Source: Sphingobacteriaceae bacterium (GTDB taxonomy: Bacteria; Bacteroidota; Bacteroidia; B-17B0; Aurantibacillaceae). From it: 64,000 nucleotides of DNA. The DNA lies in contig JADJXI010000003.1 of NCBI GenBank assembly GCA_016715905.1, forward strand, positions 310,001 through 374,000, read 5' to 3'. Position 1 is the first letter of the stretch. Every line of letters starts with the position of its first letter. Shown here one piece after another: positions 8,703 to 18,208 of the stretch. A model generated the notes under the pieces. The model saw only the letters and a program-made list of their open reading frames with translations, was not told where the DNA came from and did no database searches. Both the position numbers and the translations under genes were made by a program.

Positions 8703-9923
8703 ATGGCAACAATCACAGTAGTTTTAAGAAATGACCGAATCAATAAAAAGGGCGAAGCCCCCATTAATTTCTTTGTCGTAAAACACCGCAAATTAACTAA
8801 GATCTCAACAGGTCTTATGATAGACCCCAAATATTGGGATGAAAAGAACAAACGTGTTAAAGGCACTCACAAGAACTCAGGAAGAATGAATTCTTTCCTG
8901 GCTTCTAAACTTGCTGAACTTAATGACAATGTTCTGGAAAGTGAAACATTCTCAAAAAACATCACTGGTAAGCAAATTAAAAAGAAGCTCTATGGCGATG
9001 CACCAACAAACTTCTTTGAGTTTGCCAAGGAAGTATTAGCCGGATATGAAAAACAAAAAATGTTTGGCACTTATGATAAGTCAGCCGCAATTATTAATAA
9101 GATGAAAAAATTCGTCAAAGAAAAATTCGGGTCGGACACGCTCTATCTTCAGGAAATCACACCCGAGTTCTTAGATAAGTACGATACCTATTGCCGTTCT
9201 GAATGGTCTAACAAAACCAACACTGTGCACATGAACATGAAGTTTATTCGCAAAGTGATTAATGATGCCGTTTCATTAGATAAGGTTGAAATAAAAGACA
9301 ATCCCTTTCTCAAATACAAACTCAAAACCGAAAAAACACAGCGCACTTTTTTAAATGAAGATGAATTAACGGCATTTGCCGATTTTGGATGCACTCCAGG
9401 AACAAGAATGGAACTTCATAAGGATATGTTTGTGTTTGCATCTTATACTGGTGGTTTAAGGGTTTCAGATATACTACAATTGAAATGGAAAAACCTTGAT
9501 AAAACCAATATCAATTTCACCATTCGTAAAACAGGCTCACAAATTTCCATCCGTGTGCCCGATAAAGCCATGGCAATAATTAATAAATACAAGCCGGTAA
9601 AGCTTAATCCGGAACACTATATTTTTCCAATGCTTGAAAATGGATTAAATGAAAATGATCTTCGCTTAATGGACAAAGAAATTTCAGGAGCCACCGCCTA
9701 CATTAATAAAAACCTGAAAGCGATTGCCGAAGGAGCTGAATTAGGTAAGCACGTGAGTTTCCATATTTCACGGCATACTTTCGCCACTCGTGCCCTTCGC
9801 AAAGGAATTAGCATTGATAAAGTTTCTAAACTCATGGGCCATTCAGCCATTCGCGAAACTCAGGTCTATGCAAAAATTGTAAATGAGGAGCTTGATAAGG
9901 CTATGGAAGTCTTTAATGATTAA
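8703..9923 (+). CDS. int: tyrosine recombinase / integrase of the island
   Basis: Catalyses site-specific integration and excision at the tRNA-Lys att sites. The N-terminal ~95 residues are the arm-binding domain typical of Bacteroidota integrases (MATITVVLRNDRINKKGEAP), then a SAM-like core-binding domain, then the catalytic domain. The full active site is visible: R253 in GGLRVSDI, H354-x-x-R357 in HISRH, H380 in MGHS and nucleophile Y389 in QVYAK. At 406 residues it is normal. Its position next to attL and arm-type repeats makes it the enzyme for this island. Confidence 0.95.
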   Translation: MATITVVLRNDRINKKGEAPINFFVVKHRKLTKISTGLMIDPKYWDEKNKRVKGTHKNSGRMNSFLASKLAELNDNVLESETFSKNITGKQIKKKLYGDAPTNFFEFAKEVLAGYEKQKMFGTYDKSAAIINKMKKFVKEKFGSDTLYLQEITPEFLDKYDTYCRSEWSNKTNTVHMNMKFIRKVINDAVSLDKVEIKDNPFLKYKLKTEKTQRTFLNEDELTAFADFGCTPGTRMELHKDMFVFASYTGGLRVSDILQLKWKNLDKTNINFTIRKTGSQISIRVPDKAMAIINKYKPVKLNPEHYIFPMLENGLNENDLRLMDKEISGATAYINKNLKAIAEGAELGKHVSFHISRHTFATRALRKGISIDKVSKLMGHSAIRETQVYAKIVNEELDKAMEVFND

Positions 9924-9985
9924 TCTCATGGTAATTAATAATCAGTTGATTAGTAAATTAATAATGCTGTTTCTTGTATTATGAT

Positions 9986-9993
9986 TATCTTTG
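9986..9993 (+). promoter_or_regulatory. -7 promoter element before the zinc/cadmium efflux operon
   Basis: TATCTTTG matches TAnnTTTG and ends only 5 bases before the ATG at 9999, so the transcript would be leaderless or nearly so. A well-spaced TTG -33 element is not obvious. Confidence 0.4.
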
Positions 9994-9998
9994 TCTAA

Positions 9999-10391
9999 AT
10001 GAAAAAAGCACTAGCTATATTCTTCTGTTTGCAAATCCTTTCAGGAAATACGTTTGCAATGGAGATTATGAAGTTGCCTTTTTTAATTCAGCATTATATC
10101 GAACACGAGACGGAAGAACATCCTGATTTAGCCTTTGGAACTTTTCTTTGGGAACATTATGTTGAAGATGATCACGAAGATGAACCAAAAGGTCATTGCG
10201 ATGAAAACCTACCGTTCAAGCATTGTAATGATTGTTGTTCTCATGTGAGTGCAGTAATTACCTGCCTAATTCCCGATAATTGTATTGATATTAATTATCC
10301 ATGTACAACTAAAGATGTTAATTTCACTGGTGAAATTAATTTTCACTCATTCTACCATAGCTGTATTTGGCAGCCTCCCAAAATAGGTTAA
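9999..10391 (+). CDS. small secreted His/Cys/acid-rich protein, putative periplasmic metal-binding
   Basis: 130 residues with a clear signal peptide (MKKALAIFFCLQILSGNTFA). The mature part is rich in His, Asp/Glu and Cys, for example HYVEDDHEDEPKGHCDE and HCNDCCSH, which could bind divalent metals. It lies 83 bases upstream of the RND pump start and is probably its first operon partner. Similar small proteins commonly precede CzcA/CusA genes in Bacteroidota. No named domain is recognised; metal binding is inferred from composition and context. Confidence 0.75.
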   Translation: MKKALAIFFCLQILSGNTFAMEIMKLPFLIQHYIEHETEEHPDLAFGTFLWEHYVEDDHEDEPKGHCDENLPFKHCNDCCSHVSAVITCLIPDNCIDINYPCTTKDVNFTGEINFHSFYHSCIWQPPKIG

Positions 10392-10474
10392 TGATTTAGA
10401 AGCGAATTTCACGTTTCTGTTAGGACATTTTAATGTCCCGAATTTTCGTTTTCATTAACTTAAACTTTAGAATT

Positions 10475-13400
10475 ATGTTGGATGCTATCATCCGCTTTTC
10501 CATTAGGAATAAGCTAATCATAGGCATGTTTACGCTTGCCTTAATAGCCTGGGGAAGCTATTCATTAAAACAACTCCCTATTGATGCCGTACCTGACATC
10601 ACAAATAATCAGGTACAAATTATTACGGTTGCCCCATCGCAATCTGCACAGGATATTGAACGCTTAGTAACGTTTCCTGTAGAACAATCGGTTGCCACCA
10701 TTCCTGGTATTGTTGAAGTGCGTTCATTTTCGCGTTTTGGTTTGAGCGTAGTAACTGTTGTGTTCAAGGATGAAGTTGATGTATATAAAGCGCGTCAACT
10801 TGTTTCAGAAAGACTCAATGAGGCCATGAACCAAATCCCTCCGGGAGTTGGTATTCCTGAACTGGCTCCTGTCACTACTGGACTTGGAGAAATATATCAA
10901 TACACACTTCATACTAAACCGGGCTACGAAAAAAAATACGATGCAATGGCCTTGCGAACCATACAAGATTGGATTGTACGCAGACAATTATTAGGTGTAG
11001 AAGGTGTAGCGGATGTAAGCAGCTTTGGTGGTTATTTAAAGCAATATGAAATTGCTTTGAATCCTGATAAACTCAAAAGTATGAACGTTACCATTAGTGA
11101 TGTGTTTACTGCTTTGAAAAAAAATAATCAGAACACCGGAGGTGCTTACATTGATAAAAAACCTTATGCATGGTATATCCGAAGCGAAGGTTTAATCGGA
11201 AGTAAAGAAGACATCGAAAACATTGTCGTAAAAAATCTTGACAATGGTATTCCTGTATTGATTCGTAATGTTGCAGAGGTTCGATATGGTCATGCAATAC
11301 GTTATGGGGCATTAACCTATAATGATAAAGGCGAAGCCGTAGGCGCAATAGTGATGATGCTGAAAGGAGCTAATTCATCCGAAGTAATTGCCAATGTAAA
11401 GGAACGCATTGCACAAATTGAAAAAACTTTACCTGAAGGTGTGGTTATTGAACCATTTCTTGATCGCTCGAAATTAGTAGATAATGCTATCAGTACTGTC
11501 TCCAAAAATTTAATGGAAGGAGCACTAATAGTAATTTTTATTCTTGTTGTTTTCCTTGGAAATTTCCGCGCAGGATTAATTGTTGCTTCAGTAATTCCAT
11601 TAGCCATGTTGTTCGCTATTTCACTAATGAATGTGTTTGGTGTTTCGGGAAACTTGATGAGTTTGGGGGCAATTGATTTTGGTTTAATAGTGGATGGTGC
11701 AGTAATTATTGTTGAAGCTACCTTACATCATCTACAGTTAAAAACTATTGGTCGCAGACTTACTCAAAACGAAATGGATGATGAAGTTTTTACTTCTGCA
11801 AGTAAAATCAGAAGTTCAGCAGCCTTTGGCGAAATCATTATTCTAATTGTGTATTTACCAATTCTCGCCTTGGTAGGCATAGAAGGGAAAATGTTTAAGC
11901 CAATGGCGCAAACAGTCTCTTTTGCCATTCTTGGAGCATTTATTTTATCACTTACTTATGTACCTATGATGAGCGCCTTGCTATTAAGCAAGAATACGGA
12001 ACACAAACGAAATTTATCCGATAGAATGATGGATTTCTTTCACCGCATCTATAGCCCTTTTATTATTGCTGCAATGAAAAGACCAATTGCAATAATTGTA
12101 GGGTCGTTGATTCTTTTTGCTTCAAGCTTTATTGTATTCAAACAATTGGGAGCCGAGTTTTTACCATCCTTGGATGAAGGAGATTTTGCAGTTGAAACAA
12201 GAGTGATGTCCGGCAGTAGTTTGGAAGAAACCATTGACGCATCAAGTAAAGCATCAAAAATTATATTAGAACGTTTCCCAGATGAAGTGAAAATGGTAGT
12301 TGGTAAAATTGGTTCAGGTGAAATCCCAACGGATCCCATGCCCATTGAAGCCTGCGACTTAATGATTATTTTGAAAGATAAATCGGAGTGGACAAAAACA
12401 AGTGATAAGGAGGAATTAGTAGAGTTAATGACAAAGGAACTGGAAGATGTACCAGGAGTAACATTCGGTTTTCAGCAGCCGATACAAATGCGTTTTAACG
12501 AATTGATGACGGGAGCAAGACAAGATGTTGTGGTGAAAATTTATGGTGAGGATTTAAATATGCTCACATATTATTCTAATCAGGTAGCTTCATTAGTTAC
12601 TTCCATTGATGGCGCAAAAGATTTGTACGTGGAGAAAATTGCTGGAGCAAGACAAATTCTAATCAAATACAAACGCGATGAAATTGCCAAATTCGGAATG
12701 AATATTGAAGACATCAACATGACTGTCAATACTGCTTTTGCCGGACAAAGTTCTGGTATGGTATATGAAGGTGAAAAACGATTTGATTTGGTCGTACGCT
12801 TAGAAGGCGAGGAACGAACAGGAATTGAAGATGTTCGAAATCTATTTGTCACAACCCCAAACGGAAAACAAATTCCGTTGGAACAAGTTGCCACTGTAGA
12901 TTTTGACGATAAAGCACCTACACAAATTCAACGAGATGATGCAAAACGTAGAATCATTATAGGATTTAATGTTAGAGGTCGCGATGTAGAAAGTGTCGTT
13001 AAAGAACTAAAGGCAAAAGTTGATAAGAACATCAAATTTGAGTCGGGATATTATCCTACTTATGGCGGAACTTTTCAAAATTTACAAGAGGCCCGGGCAA
13101 GGCTAAGCATTGCAGTGCCTGTTGCACTGCTTTTGATTTTTGTTTTACTCTATTTCACATTTGCTTCTGTAAAACAAGGATTACTTATTTATACTGCCAT
13201 TCCGCTTTCAGCAATTGGTGGCGTATTTGCCTTATGGTTGAGAGGTATGCCATTCAGTATTTCAGCAGGTGTTGGCTTCATTGCTTTATTTGGAGTAGCA
13301 GTGTTGAATGGTATTGTATTGATTGCAGAATTCAATCGCTTGAAACAAGAAGGATTGATAGATGTGAAAGAAAGAATTTTGCGTGGAACAAAAACACGAT

Positions 13401-14848
13401 TACGTCCTGTAATCATGACGGCTGCCGTAGCCTCACTCGGTTTTTTACCTATGGCATTGTCGCAGGGAAGCGGAGCAGAAGTTCAAAAACCATTAGCTAC
13501 TGTTGTTATTGGAGGTTTGATTACAGCAACTTTATTAACACTACTTGTCCTTCCTTGCATCTACCTATTAGCAGAGGGAGGATTTAAACGTATTCGAAAA
13601 CCTAAAAAAATGAACCCAACAATTAATCTAATTCTACTACTCTTATTGTGCGGGGGATCATCCTTTGCCCAAACAAAAACTGTTTCACTTGATTCAGCTT
13701 TGAATATTGCATACGGAAATAATAAAAATTTGCAAGCAACATCACTTCAAACAGAGTATTATCAATACCAAAAGAAAACTAGTAGTGAGTTGCCTAAAAC
13801 GGATGTAAGTTTAACTTATGGTCAATACAACAGTTTTTACCGAAAGGACAATAATATTACGATTTCGCAAACCATTCCTTTTCCAACTGTATTCGGTGCT
13901 AAAAATTCATTGGCAAACGCACAAATTACCGGAGCTGAACTAAAAATCGCATCTACTAAAAATGAACTCACTTATCAAATAAGAACAGTTTATTATCAGT
14001 TGTTGTTTTGGATTAGCCACAAAGATTTGCTATTGAAACAAGATACGATGTACACTCAATTTGTAAAAGCTGCTGACTTGAGATACAAAACTGGCGATGG
14101 AACATTATTAGAAAAAACTTCTGCCGATGCGCGCTTGAGTGAAATTCAAAACAAACTTAAAATGACAGATTCAGAAATACAATCTCTGAATCTGAAACTA
14201 CAAGCACTTATGGGTGTTTCCTATCAGGTATCAATTGAATCCAAAGAATCATTAATGAGGCCGTTTATTTTAGCAAATGATAGTACTGCCGTTGCTGCTA
14301 ATCCACAGCTTGCTTACATCAAACAACAAATTGAAATTGCAGAAAAAGAGAAATCAGTTATTTCTAAATCAGGTTTACCCGAATTTAAAATTGGTTATTT
14401 TAATCAAACATTATATGGTGGAGCTTTGAATGATGCCAATACCCAATTTGCAGGAGCAGGAAATCGTTTTCAAGGTGTACAAGTTGGATTAGTTATTCCG
14501 CTTTGGTTTTCTCCCCAGGTAAATAAAAATAAAGCTGCTCAAACACAGGTTCAAATCAACCAGCTAAACTATGAAAACGAACAAATCATGTTTCAGAGTT
14601 ATTATGATCAGGCCATTCAGCATTACATCGCTGCTAAAAACAACCTTGATTATTACCAACAGGTTGCTTCGCCCAATGCTAATTTGATAGAAACCCAATC
14701 TCAAAGTTCCTATTCTAAAGGAGAGATTAGTTACACAGAACATTTGCTGAATCTGCAACAAGTAATTTTAATTCGCGAAACCTACTTAAATGCAGTGAGT
14801 AATTACAATCAAACAGTTGTTTATATTGAATATTTAACAGCACGTTAA
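10475..14848 (+). CDS. czcA: heavy-metal RND efflux pump fused to TolC-like outer-membrane factor (CzcA-CzcC type)
   Basis: A proton-driven inner-membrane exporter of divalent metals carrying its own outer-membrane channel domain. Residues 1 to about 1040 are a full HME-RND pump: N-terminal MLDAIIRFSIRNKLIIGMF, two periplasmic porter domains, and the TM4 proton-relay motif DFGLIVDGAVIIVEA. The remaining ~415 residues are a TolC/CzcC-like outer-membrane factor. Between them lies an ATG at 13610 followed by a signal-peptide-like stretch (LILLLLLCGGSSFAQ). I chose ATG 10475 over 10433 because it gives the family N-terminus. CzcB follows. Copper/silver (CusA) specificity is possible, but the P1B-2 ATPase neighbour points to Zn/Cd/Co. 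Confidence 0.92.
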   Translation: MLDAIIRFSIRNKLIIGMFTLALIAWGSYSLKQLPIDAVPDITNNQVQIITVAPSQSAQDIERLVTFPVEQSVATIPGIVEVRSFSRFGLSVVTVVFKDEVDVYKARQLVSERLNEAMNQIPPGVGIPELAPVTTGLGEIYQYTLHTKPGYEKKYDAMALRTIQDWIVRRQLLGVEGVADVSSFGGYLKQYEIALNPDKLKSMNVTISDVFTALKKNNQNTGGAYIDKKPYAWYIRSEGLIGSKEDIENIVVKNLDNGIPVLIRNVAEVRYGHAIRYGALTYNDKGEAVGAIVMMLKGANSSEVIANVKERIAQIEKTLPEGVVIEPFLDRSKLVDNAISTVSKNLMEGALIVIFILVVFLGNFRAGLIVASVIPLAMLFAISLMNVFGVSGNLMSLGAIDFGLIVDGAVIIVEATLHHLQLKTIGRRLTQNEMDDEVFTSASKIRSSAAFGEIIILIVYLPILALVGIEGKMFKPMAQTVSFAILGAFILSLTYVPMMSALLLSKNTEHKRNLSDRMMDFFHRIYSPFIIAAMKRPIAIIVGSLILFASSFIVFKQLGAEFLPSLDEGDFAVETRVMSGSSLEETIDASSKASKIILERFPDEVKMVVGKIGSGEIPTDPMPIEACDLMIILKDKSEWTKTSDKEELVELMTKELEDVPGVTFGFQQPIQMRFNELMTGARQDVVVKIYGEDLNMLTYYSNQVASLVTSIDGAKDLYVEKIAGARQILIKYKRDEIAKFGMNIEDINMTVNTAFAGQSSGMVYEGEKRFDLVVRLEGEERTGIEDVRNLFVTTPNGKQIPLEQVATVDFDDKAPTQIQRDDAKRRIIIGFNVRGRDVESVVKELKAKVDKNIKFESGYYPTYGGTFQNLQEARARLSIAVPVALLLIFVLLYFTFASVKQGLLIYTAIPLSAIGGVFALWLRGMPFSISAGVGFIALFGVAVLNGIVLIAEFNRLKQEGLIDVKERILRGTKTRLRPVIMTAAVASLGFLPMALSQGSGAEVQKPLATVVIGGLITATLLTLLVLPCIYLLAEGGFKRIRKPKKMNPTINLILLLLLCGGSSFAQTKTVSLDSALNIAYGNNKNLQATSLQTEYYQYQKKTSSELPKTDVSLTYGQYNSFYRKDNNITISQTIPFPTVFGAKNSLANAQITGAELKIASTKNELTYQIRTVYYQLLFWISHKDLLLKQDTMYTQFVKAADLRYKTGDGTLLEKTSADARLSEIQNKLKMTDSEIQSLNLKLQALMGVSYQVSIESKESLMRPFILANDSTAVAANPQLAYIKQQIEIAEKEKSVISKSGLPEFKIGYFNQTLYGGALNDANTQFAGAGNRFQGVQVGLVIPLWFSPQVNKNKAAQTQVQINQLNYENEQIMFQSYYDQAIQHYIAAKNNLDYYQQVASPNANLIETQSQSSYSKGEISYTEHLLNLQQVILIRETYLNAVSNYNQTVVYIEYLTAR

Positions 14849-14906
14849 TTAAAAAATAGAAATTATGAAATCAATAAAGAATCAATTCAAAAAATATAAA
14901 TACATC

Positions 14907-16115
14907 ATGAGTAATTCAACAAAATATATTCTTGGTTACTTTTTAGCAATGGGGTTGCTATTAAGTTCCTGTGGTGGTAATTCCGAAGAAACCGCCAATG
15001 AAGAACATCATGATGAAAAACCAGATGTGGTAGAATTAACCAATGCTCAATATAAAACTGTGGGTATAGAGTTAGGAAATATCGAAATGCGTACCATTAG
15101 CGGCACCATTCCGGCAAGCGGAATGTTAGATGTTCCACCACAAAGTAAGGTGAGCATTTCTGCACCAATGGGTGGATTTGTAAAATCAACAGATTTGCTT
15201 CAGGGATCACGTGTTGAAAAAGGTCAAATAGTAGCAGTGATGCAACATCAGGATTACTTACAGCTTCAGCAAGACTATTTAGAAAACATAAGTCAACTTG
15301 AATTTCTGAAATCGGAATATGAAAGACAGGAAGAACTTGCAAAAGAAAATGTGAATGCAAAAAAATCATTGGAACAAGCCAAGGCTAATTACTATTCCAT
15401 GAAAGGAACTCTTGAAGGTATAAAATCCAAACTGCGAATGTTGAACATTAATTTAGAAACTCTTTCAAAAGGAAATATTCAAAGTACAATCAATTTATAT
15501 TCTCCTATTGCTGGCTATGTTACTAAAGTAAATACCAACATAGGGGCATTTGTAAATCCTACTGATGTATTACTAGAAATAGTAAATACGGAAGAGTTAC
15601 ATGTTGAACTTACAGTATTTGAAAAAGATGTACCACTGCTAAAAATTGGTCAACGTGTTTTATTTACACTAGCTAATGAAGTTAATCATCGTTTTGCAAA
15701 AGTGCATTTGATTGGTAGAGAAATCAATTCCGATAGAAGCGTTCAAATTCATTGTGAAATTGAAAATCAGGATAAGGAACTTATACCTGGGATGTATTTA
15801 AAAGCAATTGTTGAAACGGATAGCTCACATGTTACAGCAGTTCCCGAAGAAGCAATAGTAGATTTTGAGGGCAAGAAATTCATATTTATTGAAACAATTG
15901 ATGAACATGAAGACGAAGGTAAACATCATAAAGAAGAAGAAGAAAAGCACCATTTCAAAATGATTGAAGTATCTTCAGGAGAAACGGAATTAGGTTTTGT
16001 TGAGATAATTTTACCCGAAGCATTTAATTTGAATTCAAAAATCGTTGTAAAAGGAGCATTTAGTTTACTCGCAAAAATGAAGAACAGCGAAGAAGAAGGA
16101 GGACATGCACATTAA
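14907..16115 (+). CDS. czcB: RND efflux periplasmic adaptor (CzcB/HlyD-type lipoprotein)
   Basis: The membrane-fusion protein that links the RND pump to its outer-membrane factor. The N-terminus MSNSTKYILGYFLAMG leads to lipobox LLSSC, so I prefer ATG 14907; an in-frame ATG at 14865 would add 14 basic residues. Next come a barrel-sandwich hybrid (ISAPMGGFVKSTDLLQGSRV), a coiled-coil hairpin and a second lipoyl half (LYSPIAGYVTKVNTNIG). The C-terminal portion contains a His/Glu-rich insert (DEHEDEGKHHKEEEEKHH) that could bind metal. It is 58 bases downstream of the pump gene, same operon. Confidence 0.9.
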   Translation: MSNSTKYILGYFLAMGLLLSSCGGNSEETANEEHHDEKPDVVELTNAQYKTVGIELGNIEMRTISGTIPASGMLDVPPQSKVSISAPMGGFVKSTDLLQGSRVEKGQIVAVMQHQDYLQLQQDYLENISQLEFLKSEYERQEELAKENVNAKKSLEQAKANYYSMKGTLEGIKSKLRMLNINLETLSKGNIQSTINLYSPIAGYVTKVNTNIGAFVNPTDVLLEIVNTEELHVELTVFEKDVPLLKIGQRVLFTLANEVNHRFAKVHLIGREINSDRSVQIHCEIENQDKELIPGMYLKAIVETDSSHVTAVPEEAIVDFEGKKFIFIETIDEHEDEGKHHKEEEEKHHFKMIEVSSGETELGFVEIILPEAFNLNSKIVVKGAFSLLAKMKNSEEEGGHAH

Positions 16116-16124
16116 AATTAATTT

Positions 16125-16187
16125 GGGCAGAATCCCGGTTTCTTTTCCATGCAGTTGTATGGTTTTCATAGCCGGGAATTCTTGCCC
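16125..16187 (+). promoter_or_regulatory. inverted repeat / possible leader hairpin before the P-type ATPase gene
   Basis: GGGCAGAATCCCGG (16125-16138) and CCGGGAATTCTTGCCC (16172-16187) form a long imperfect stem. Inside it CCAT (16147-16150) pairs with ATGG (16159-16162). It fills the 90-base gap between czcB and cadA and lacks a T-run, so it is not a plain terminator. It could be a regulatory leader or an mRNA-processing hairpin. Confidence 0.45.
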
Positions 16188-16205
16188 GCCAAAATTGAAT
16201 AGATT

Positions 16206-18206
16206 ATGATGAATACAGATATCAAACATAAGCATACCTATGATGAACAGGGTAAAATTACCTGCTGTTCGTTAGAAGATAAAGTAAACCTCGAAGCAGA
16301 ACAGAAACTAAAACGAAAAGAATTATCATCGAGTATTCTTACGGATGGTATTAAAGAATATTTACCTTCAATAGTTAGTTTTGTTCTGCTGTTAGCGGCC
16401 ATTATCATAGATAATTTTATTGAACAAAAATGGTTTACGGGTTATCTAAGAATTGTTTGGTATGTAATTTCTTATCTACCTGTTGGAATCCCTGTCATAA
16501 TGGATGCAGGAAAGGCGATGCTTAAGAGAGATATATTTTCAGAATTCTTTTTAATGAGTATTGCCACCATTGGTGCATTTGCTATTGGAGAATATCCTGA
16601 AGGTGTTGCCGTAATGTTGTTTTATGCTGTTGGAGAATTATTTCAATCGGCTGCCGTAAAACGCGCAAAAGGAAGCATTAAAGCTTTGTTAGATATCCGA
16701 CCTGACTCTGCAACTGTAATTCGTAATGGAAAAACTGAAATAATAAATCCAGAAACAGTTCAGATAGGAGAAACGATTCAAGTAAGGTCAGGTGAAAAAA
16801 TTCCATTGGATGGTTTTTTAATTAGTGAAAAAGGAAGTTTTAATACAGCTGCGCTTACTGGTGAAAGTAAGCCTGATACTAAATATAAAAATGAAACTGT
16901 CTTAGCAGGTATGATTAATATTGGACAAGTAATTGAAATAAAAGTGACCAAACTTTTTTCTGATAGTTCAATTAGTAGAATTCTAGACTTAGTTCAAAAT
17001 GCAACCACACGAAAAGCACAAACAGAATTATTCATACGCAAGTTTGCAAGAATCTATACGCCAATAGTTGTTGTACTTGCAACCATGCTAACGATGATAC
17101 CATACTTTTTTATGAAAGAGTATGTGTTTTCAGAATGGTTGTATCGTTCGCTAATTTTTCTTGTGATTTCTTGTCCGTGTGCATTGGTTATCTCCATACC
17201 ACTTGGATATTTTGGTGGTATAGGAGCAGCATCCCGTAATGGAATACTCTTTAAAGGCTCAAATTATTTGGATTTAATGACCAAGGTGAATACCGTTGTG
17301 ATGGATAAAACCGGAACACTCACAAAAGGAATTTTCAAGGTTCAAAAAGTAAAATCAGAGACATTAGAAGAAGACGATTTTATTTCACTCGTTGCAGCAA
17401 TAGAGGCTAACTCAACGCATCCAATTGCAAAAGCAATCGTAGCGGAGGCGGATGGTAAATACAAAAACATTTCCATTACTTCAGTTGAAGAAATTTCGGG
17501 ACATGGGTTAAAGGGAATATTTAACAGTGAAACTATACTTGCCGGTAACACAAAACTGCTTCAAAGATTTAATATTAAATATCCTTCTGAAGTAGATTTG
17601 ATTATTGATACTATAGTTGTGGTCGCCTTAGGAAATCAATATATAGGTTATATCACCATTTCGGATGAAATAAAAGAGGATGCTGTAAAGGCAATTCAGG
17701 ATTTAAAATCGATGTCAATTCAAGCAATAATGTTGTCGGGCGATAAACAGGCAGTAGTTGATCAAGTGGCAAAAGAATTAAAAATTGAAATATCATACGG
17801 AGATTTATTACCGCAGGATAAAGTTGCAAAAGTAGAAGAACTTAGAAAAGATAAATCTTTAGTTATTGCTTTTGTTGGTGATGGAATCAATGACGCTCCT
17901 GTTCTCGCTTTAAGTGATGTTGGAATAGCAATGGGAGGATTGGGAAGTGATGCTGCAATTGAAACAGCCGATGTAATTATTCAAACAGATCACCCTTCAA
18001 AAATTGCCACGGCAATTGCTATTGGGAAGGCAACAAAAAAAATAGTTTGGCAAAATATCGCTATGGCATTTCTTGTAAAAGCAATTGTACTTTCATTGGG
18101 AGCCGGTGGATTAGCAACAATGTGGGAAGCAGTTTTTGCAGATGTTGGTGTTGCATTGTTGGCAATATTGAATGCAATAAGAATTCAACGTGTAAGATTT
18201 GTATAA
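16206..18206 (+). CDS. cadA: P1B-2-type heavy-metal (Zn/Cd/Pb) exporting ATPase
   Basis: Pumps Zn2+, Cd2+ or Pb2+ out of the cytoplasm using ATP. The N-terminus is short, with His residues and a CC pair (KHKHTYDEQGKITCC) in place of a CxxC HMA domain. Core motifs: TGES in the actuator, SCPCALVIS in TM6, phosphorylation site DKTGTLTKG, the HP motif in STHPIA and GDGINDAP. Lys in FLVKAIVL and Asp in FADVGVALLA near the C-terminus are marks of the P1B-2 class. At 666 residues it is full length. Its stop is 2 bases from the stop of the converging DtxR gene, with no terminator between. Confidence 0.93.
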   Translation: MMNTDIKHKHTYDEQGKITCCSLEDKVNLEAEQKLKRKELSSSILTDGIKEYLPSIVSFVLLLAAIIIDNFIEQKWFTGYLRIVWYVISYLPVGIPVIMDAGKAMLKRDIFSEFFLMSIATIGAFAIGEYPEGVAVMLFYAVGELFQSAAVKRAKGSIKALLDIRPDSATVIRNGKTEIINPETVQIGETIQVRSGEKIPLDGFLISEKGSFNTAALTGESKPDTKYKNETVLAGMINIGQVIEIKVTKLFSDSSISRILDLVQNATTRKAQTELFIRKFARIYTPIVVVLATMLTMIPYFFMKEYVFSEWLYRSLIFLVISCPCALVISIPLGYFGGIGAASRNGILFKGSNYLDLMTKVNTVVMDKTGTLTKGIFKVQKVKSETLEEDDFISLVAAIEANSTHPIAKAIVAEADGKYKNISITSVEEISGHGLKGIFNSETILAGNTKLLQRFNIKYPSEVDLIIDTIVVVALGNQYIGYITISDEIKEDAVKAIQDLKSMSIQAIMLSGDKQAVVDQVAKELKIEISYGDLLPQDKVAKVEELRKDKSLVIAFVGDGINDAPVLALSDVGIAMGGLGSDAAIETADVIIQTDHPSKIATAIAIGKATKKIVWQNIAMAFLVKAIVLSLGAGGLATMWEAVFADVGVALLAILNAIRIQRVRFV

Positions 18207-18208
18207 TG

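Noticed and set aside
13234..13587. 117-residue plus-strand frame inside the RND pump gene
   Set aside because: It lies out of frame within a clearly conserved RND coding region and encodes a low-complexity Arg/Ser/Cys-rich product; a shadow.
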